From: Volvox africanus
Taxonomy: Eukaryota > Chlorophyta > Chlorophyceae > Chlamydomonadales > Volvocaceae
DNA: 64,000 nucleotides
Assembly (NCBI GenBank): GCA_030268105.1
Contig: BSDZ01000030.1
Location: forward strand, 434,001 to 498,000
Direction: 5' to 3'
This document shows positions 62,281 through 64,000 of the stretch, in pieces. A program made the position numbers and the translations under genes. The notes below the pieces were generated by a model. That model made no database searches. It saw nothing but the letters and a program-made list of their open reading frames with translations, and was not told where the DNA came from. Every line of letters starts with the position of its first letter. Position 1 is the first letter of the stretch.

Positions 62281-62660
62281 CGTTGTCTGTGTGTAGGATA
62301 GGGGGGTACATCACCCGTGGCCACTAACCTCGCAGTCCCTACCTTCCCCGGTGATTCGGGGCACCCTCATCCAGTCTCCCATGCCGACTTCTCCGAAATC
62401 AGTGGTTTTCCCAGGTTCAGCACCCACCACCAGCATCCAGCGGAATCTGCCTAAAAATCTAAGGCGTCAAGTCCGCTACTGGTCAGCCCGCAGGTCACTT
62501 TAATTGGGGTCGTCACCGTCCATCGGCCATGGGGGCACCCTGCCTTTATCATCAGGGTCTTTGGCCCGCTCTCAGTCGGGGTAGAACCTGGAACTCCATG
62601 GGCATATTAGTCGTGCCTTAACAGTCGTGCCTGAACACATGTCTGAATACACGTAACGTC
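62281..62660. other. 380-bp unclassified insertion in the leader intron of B4
   Basis: B3 reads TTATACCTTTGTGG where B4 has TTATAC, then 380 extra bases, then CTTTGTGG. The insert is GC-richer than its surroundings and has no ORF of note. It has no clear terminal repeat or target duplication. It lies within the region corresponding to the leader intron of GypA/B1. Confidence 0.6.
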
Positions 62661-62975
62661 CTTTGTGGTTTACTGCAATTGTGGCGTGAGTCTTTGCTCT
62701 GAGTTGCAGGTGAAACTAGTGGTCCGGCACCGCTTGCGATAGCTCCTGGTTACAACTTGCGTTCTAATCAGCTGGAGGCTTTGATCGCGCGGACTACAGG
62801 GACCAACTGAATACATATCTGCCATATCTACTCGAAGTCTGCAAGAGTATTGTCGGTGTGCTGACCAAACTGCTTGTATTCTTGTGCTAGATTCGTGTGA
62901 ATCGCTTGCACACTTGCTTTAGAATTATGTGCATCGTTTATTGTCACGCAATTTGAATATATTGGTCAGTGTTCC

Positions 62976-63838
62976 ATGATGGCGGCACGTGACGACCCGT
63001 CGTTTGTAGGCTTGGCATGTCAACCTGAGCTGGGTACCGTTCCTAGAATGTTTGATAGGGATCCTGAGACTATTGACACAATTACTGCTCAAGATGCTCT
63101 TGTGTTTCAGGCCCCTATCCATCTTACTACGCCACACTTGGCAGCCCTGACGGTTACAGATGGAAATTGCCGTCAACGGGGTTTGCTATCGCCTCAAATG
63201 CAAGACCGCGCCAACGGTAATGAGGTGAAGAGGTTTACTATCACAGCACCGAAATTGTTTATCTTGCATGATATGAATGTTGGACGTGACATTGTGAGTG
63301 CAACTCGTTTCTATCTACGTGATATTTGGAAGTACCTGCAGTTGGTCCGTGGCGGTGAACATGATGAGGTGAGGTGTCTCTTTGTTGGGAATACCCTCGG
63401 GGGTATAGCAAAGACATGGTATGATCAAGGGATCACTGCATGGGAAAACTTCACGTTTGATGAGTTGACTGTCACCCTACTTGCACGCTTTACCCCAGAA
63501 GCTCAGTCACGTGATATTGAGGCACACTGTATGTTAGCCTTTGGCTCATTTTTCATGTTTCCGAATGAAACTGTAACTGCCTACTAATCACATTTGGAGG
63601 CTCTTGTGATGCCAATTGTCCTAAGAGCTGAGATGCGTATTCCAGCTAGACAGAATGCTTTGAGATTTGTGCCTCATGTGACTGCCATGCAAGCGCAGGA
63701 CTCCTGACTGACAAAAGGGGAGTGTACACAATCGAAGCTTGTGCGTCGGAAGGAGATCACTCTCTGTTGGAGATGTGCGGTGGGTTATCTCATGATGGAT
63801 TGCCATTGTTGCTGCCTTTGGCCCCACGGTCAAAGTAG
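62976..63838 (+). pseudogene. gag (B4), internally deleted
   Basis: 203 codons open from ATG at 62976 (MMAARDDPSFVGLACQPELG...), through LYLRDIWKYLQL-like, LFVGNTLGGIAKTWYD and FDELTVTLLARFTPEAQ, to TAA after ETVTAY. Beyond this it lacks a large part of the C-terminal half, leaving CWRCAVGYLMMDCH. TAG-GAG at 63836-63838 is the gag-pol boundary codon. The rest of the window to 64000 matches the decayed pol start of B3. Confidence 0.82.
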
Positions 63839-64000
63839 GAGGATGCCTGGATTGATTCGGAGTGGACTCCATCCGGGACAGCTGAACAAATGCATGGTCG
63901 GTGGTCATTCGTATGTCCAACTGTGAAGCATCGTTGCTTTTAGTCCTTGAGAACGTATCGTTTGTTCATCCCCTCGTCTCAAAGTGAGCCGTTCGAACAG

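Larger units (their letters stand above)
61376..64000 (+). mobile_element. GypB element B4, 5'-truncated LTR, runs off the window
   Basis: Plus strand: LTR lacking its first part (61376-62104), PBS, leader interrupted by a 380-bp insertion (62281-62660), gag 62976-63838, start of pol. Closely related to B3, including the same large internal gag deletion, but without B3's extra T and 4-base loss. Confidence 0.85.

Overview
This is a eukaryotic, transposon-dense window with no recognisable single-copy host protein gene. The evidence is the chromodomain-bearing Ty3/gypsy (chromovirus) retrotransposons, nested LTR insertions with 5-bp target-site duplications (TSDs), a nuclear tRNA-Ile gene with an intron, and a probable spliceosomal intron inside the elements. 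The coding sequence reads in the standard code. The species cannot be named from the sequence; an alga or other protist with a repeat-rich genome, possibly pericentromeric chromatin, is my guess and no more.

Working names used here: GypA (LTR about 815-834 bp, TGTTGTGC...GGTACAACA), GypB (LTR about 815 bp, TGTTGTACG...GGATACAACA), GypC (LTR 354 bp), LTR-D (only solo copies seen) and TRIM-1 (a 372-bp miniature LTR element).

Layout. 1-4513: two minus-strand GypA remnants, A4 apparently inserted in A5. 4514-5562: a CA-rich unclassified stretch. 5563-10064: GypB remnant B2 (minus). 10079-20380: GypB element B1 (plus), split by a nearly complete GypC element C1 (13418-19858, minus, TSD CAAGG) and cut again at its right by GypA element A3. 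20381-25198: A3 (plus), whose pol is split by TRIM-1 (23978-24349, TSD AGGAG). 25199-48540: a tandem segmental array with a 9.87-kb period. Each full unit holds about 0.86 kb of host DNA with a tRNA-Ile(AAU) gene, a solo LTR-D, a solo GypB-type LTR and an intact GypA element (A1, A2; TSD GATTG). The third unit lacks the GypA element and preserves the empty site. 48325-54417: degenerate GypB element B3. 54418-56076: a CA-rich sequence with a multi-membrane/Josephin-like ORF ending in (TAT)10. 56079-59817: GypA remnant A6 (minus). 59818-61375: an inverted, A-element-free copy of the array's host/LTR-D block. 61376-64000: GypB remnant B4 (plus).

A1 and A2 appear coding-competent: leader exons, Gag, a UAG codon, then Pol (degenerate methyltransferase-like domain, protease, RT, RNase H, integrase, chromodomain). 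Gag would assemble the particle, Pol would copy and integrate the element, and the chromodomain would steer integration to chromatin. The most notable points are a DNA-adenine-methyltransferase-like domain at the start of Pol, with NPPY kept in GypC and lost in GypA/B; a UAG codon, in frame where the frame is intact, between gag and pol in three families; a conserved intron in the gag leader; covarying hairpins in every LTR family; TRIM-1; and the tRNA-carrying tandem array.
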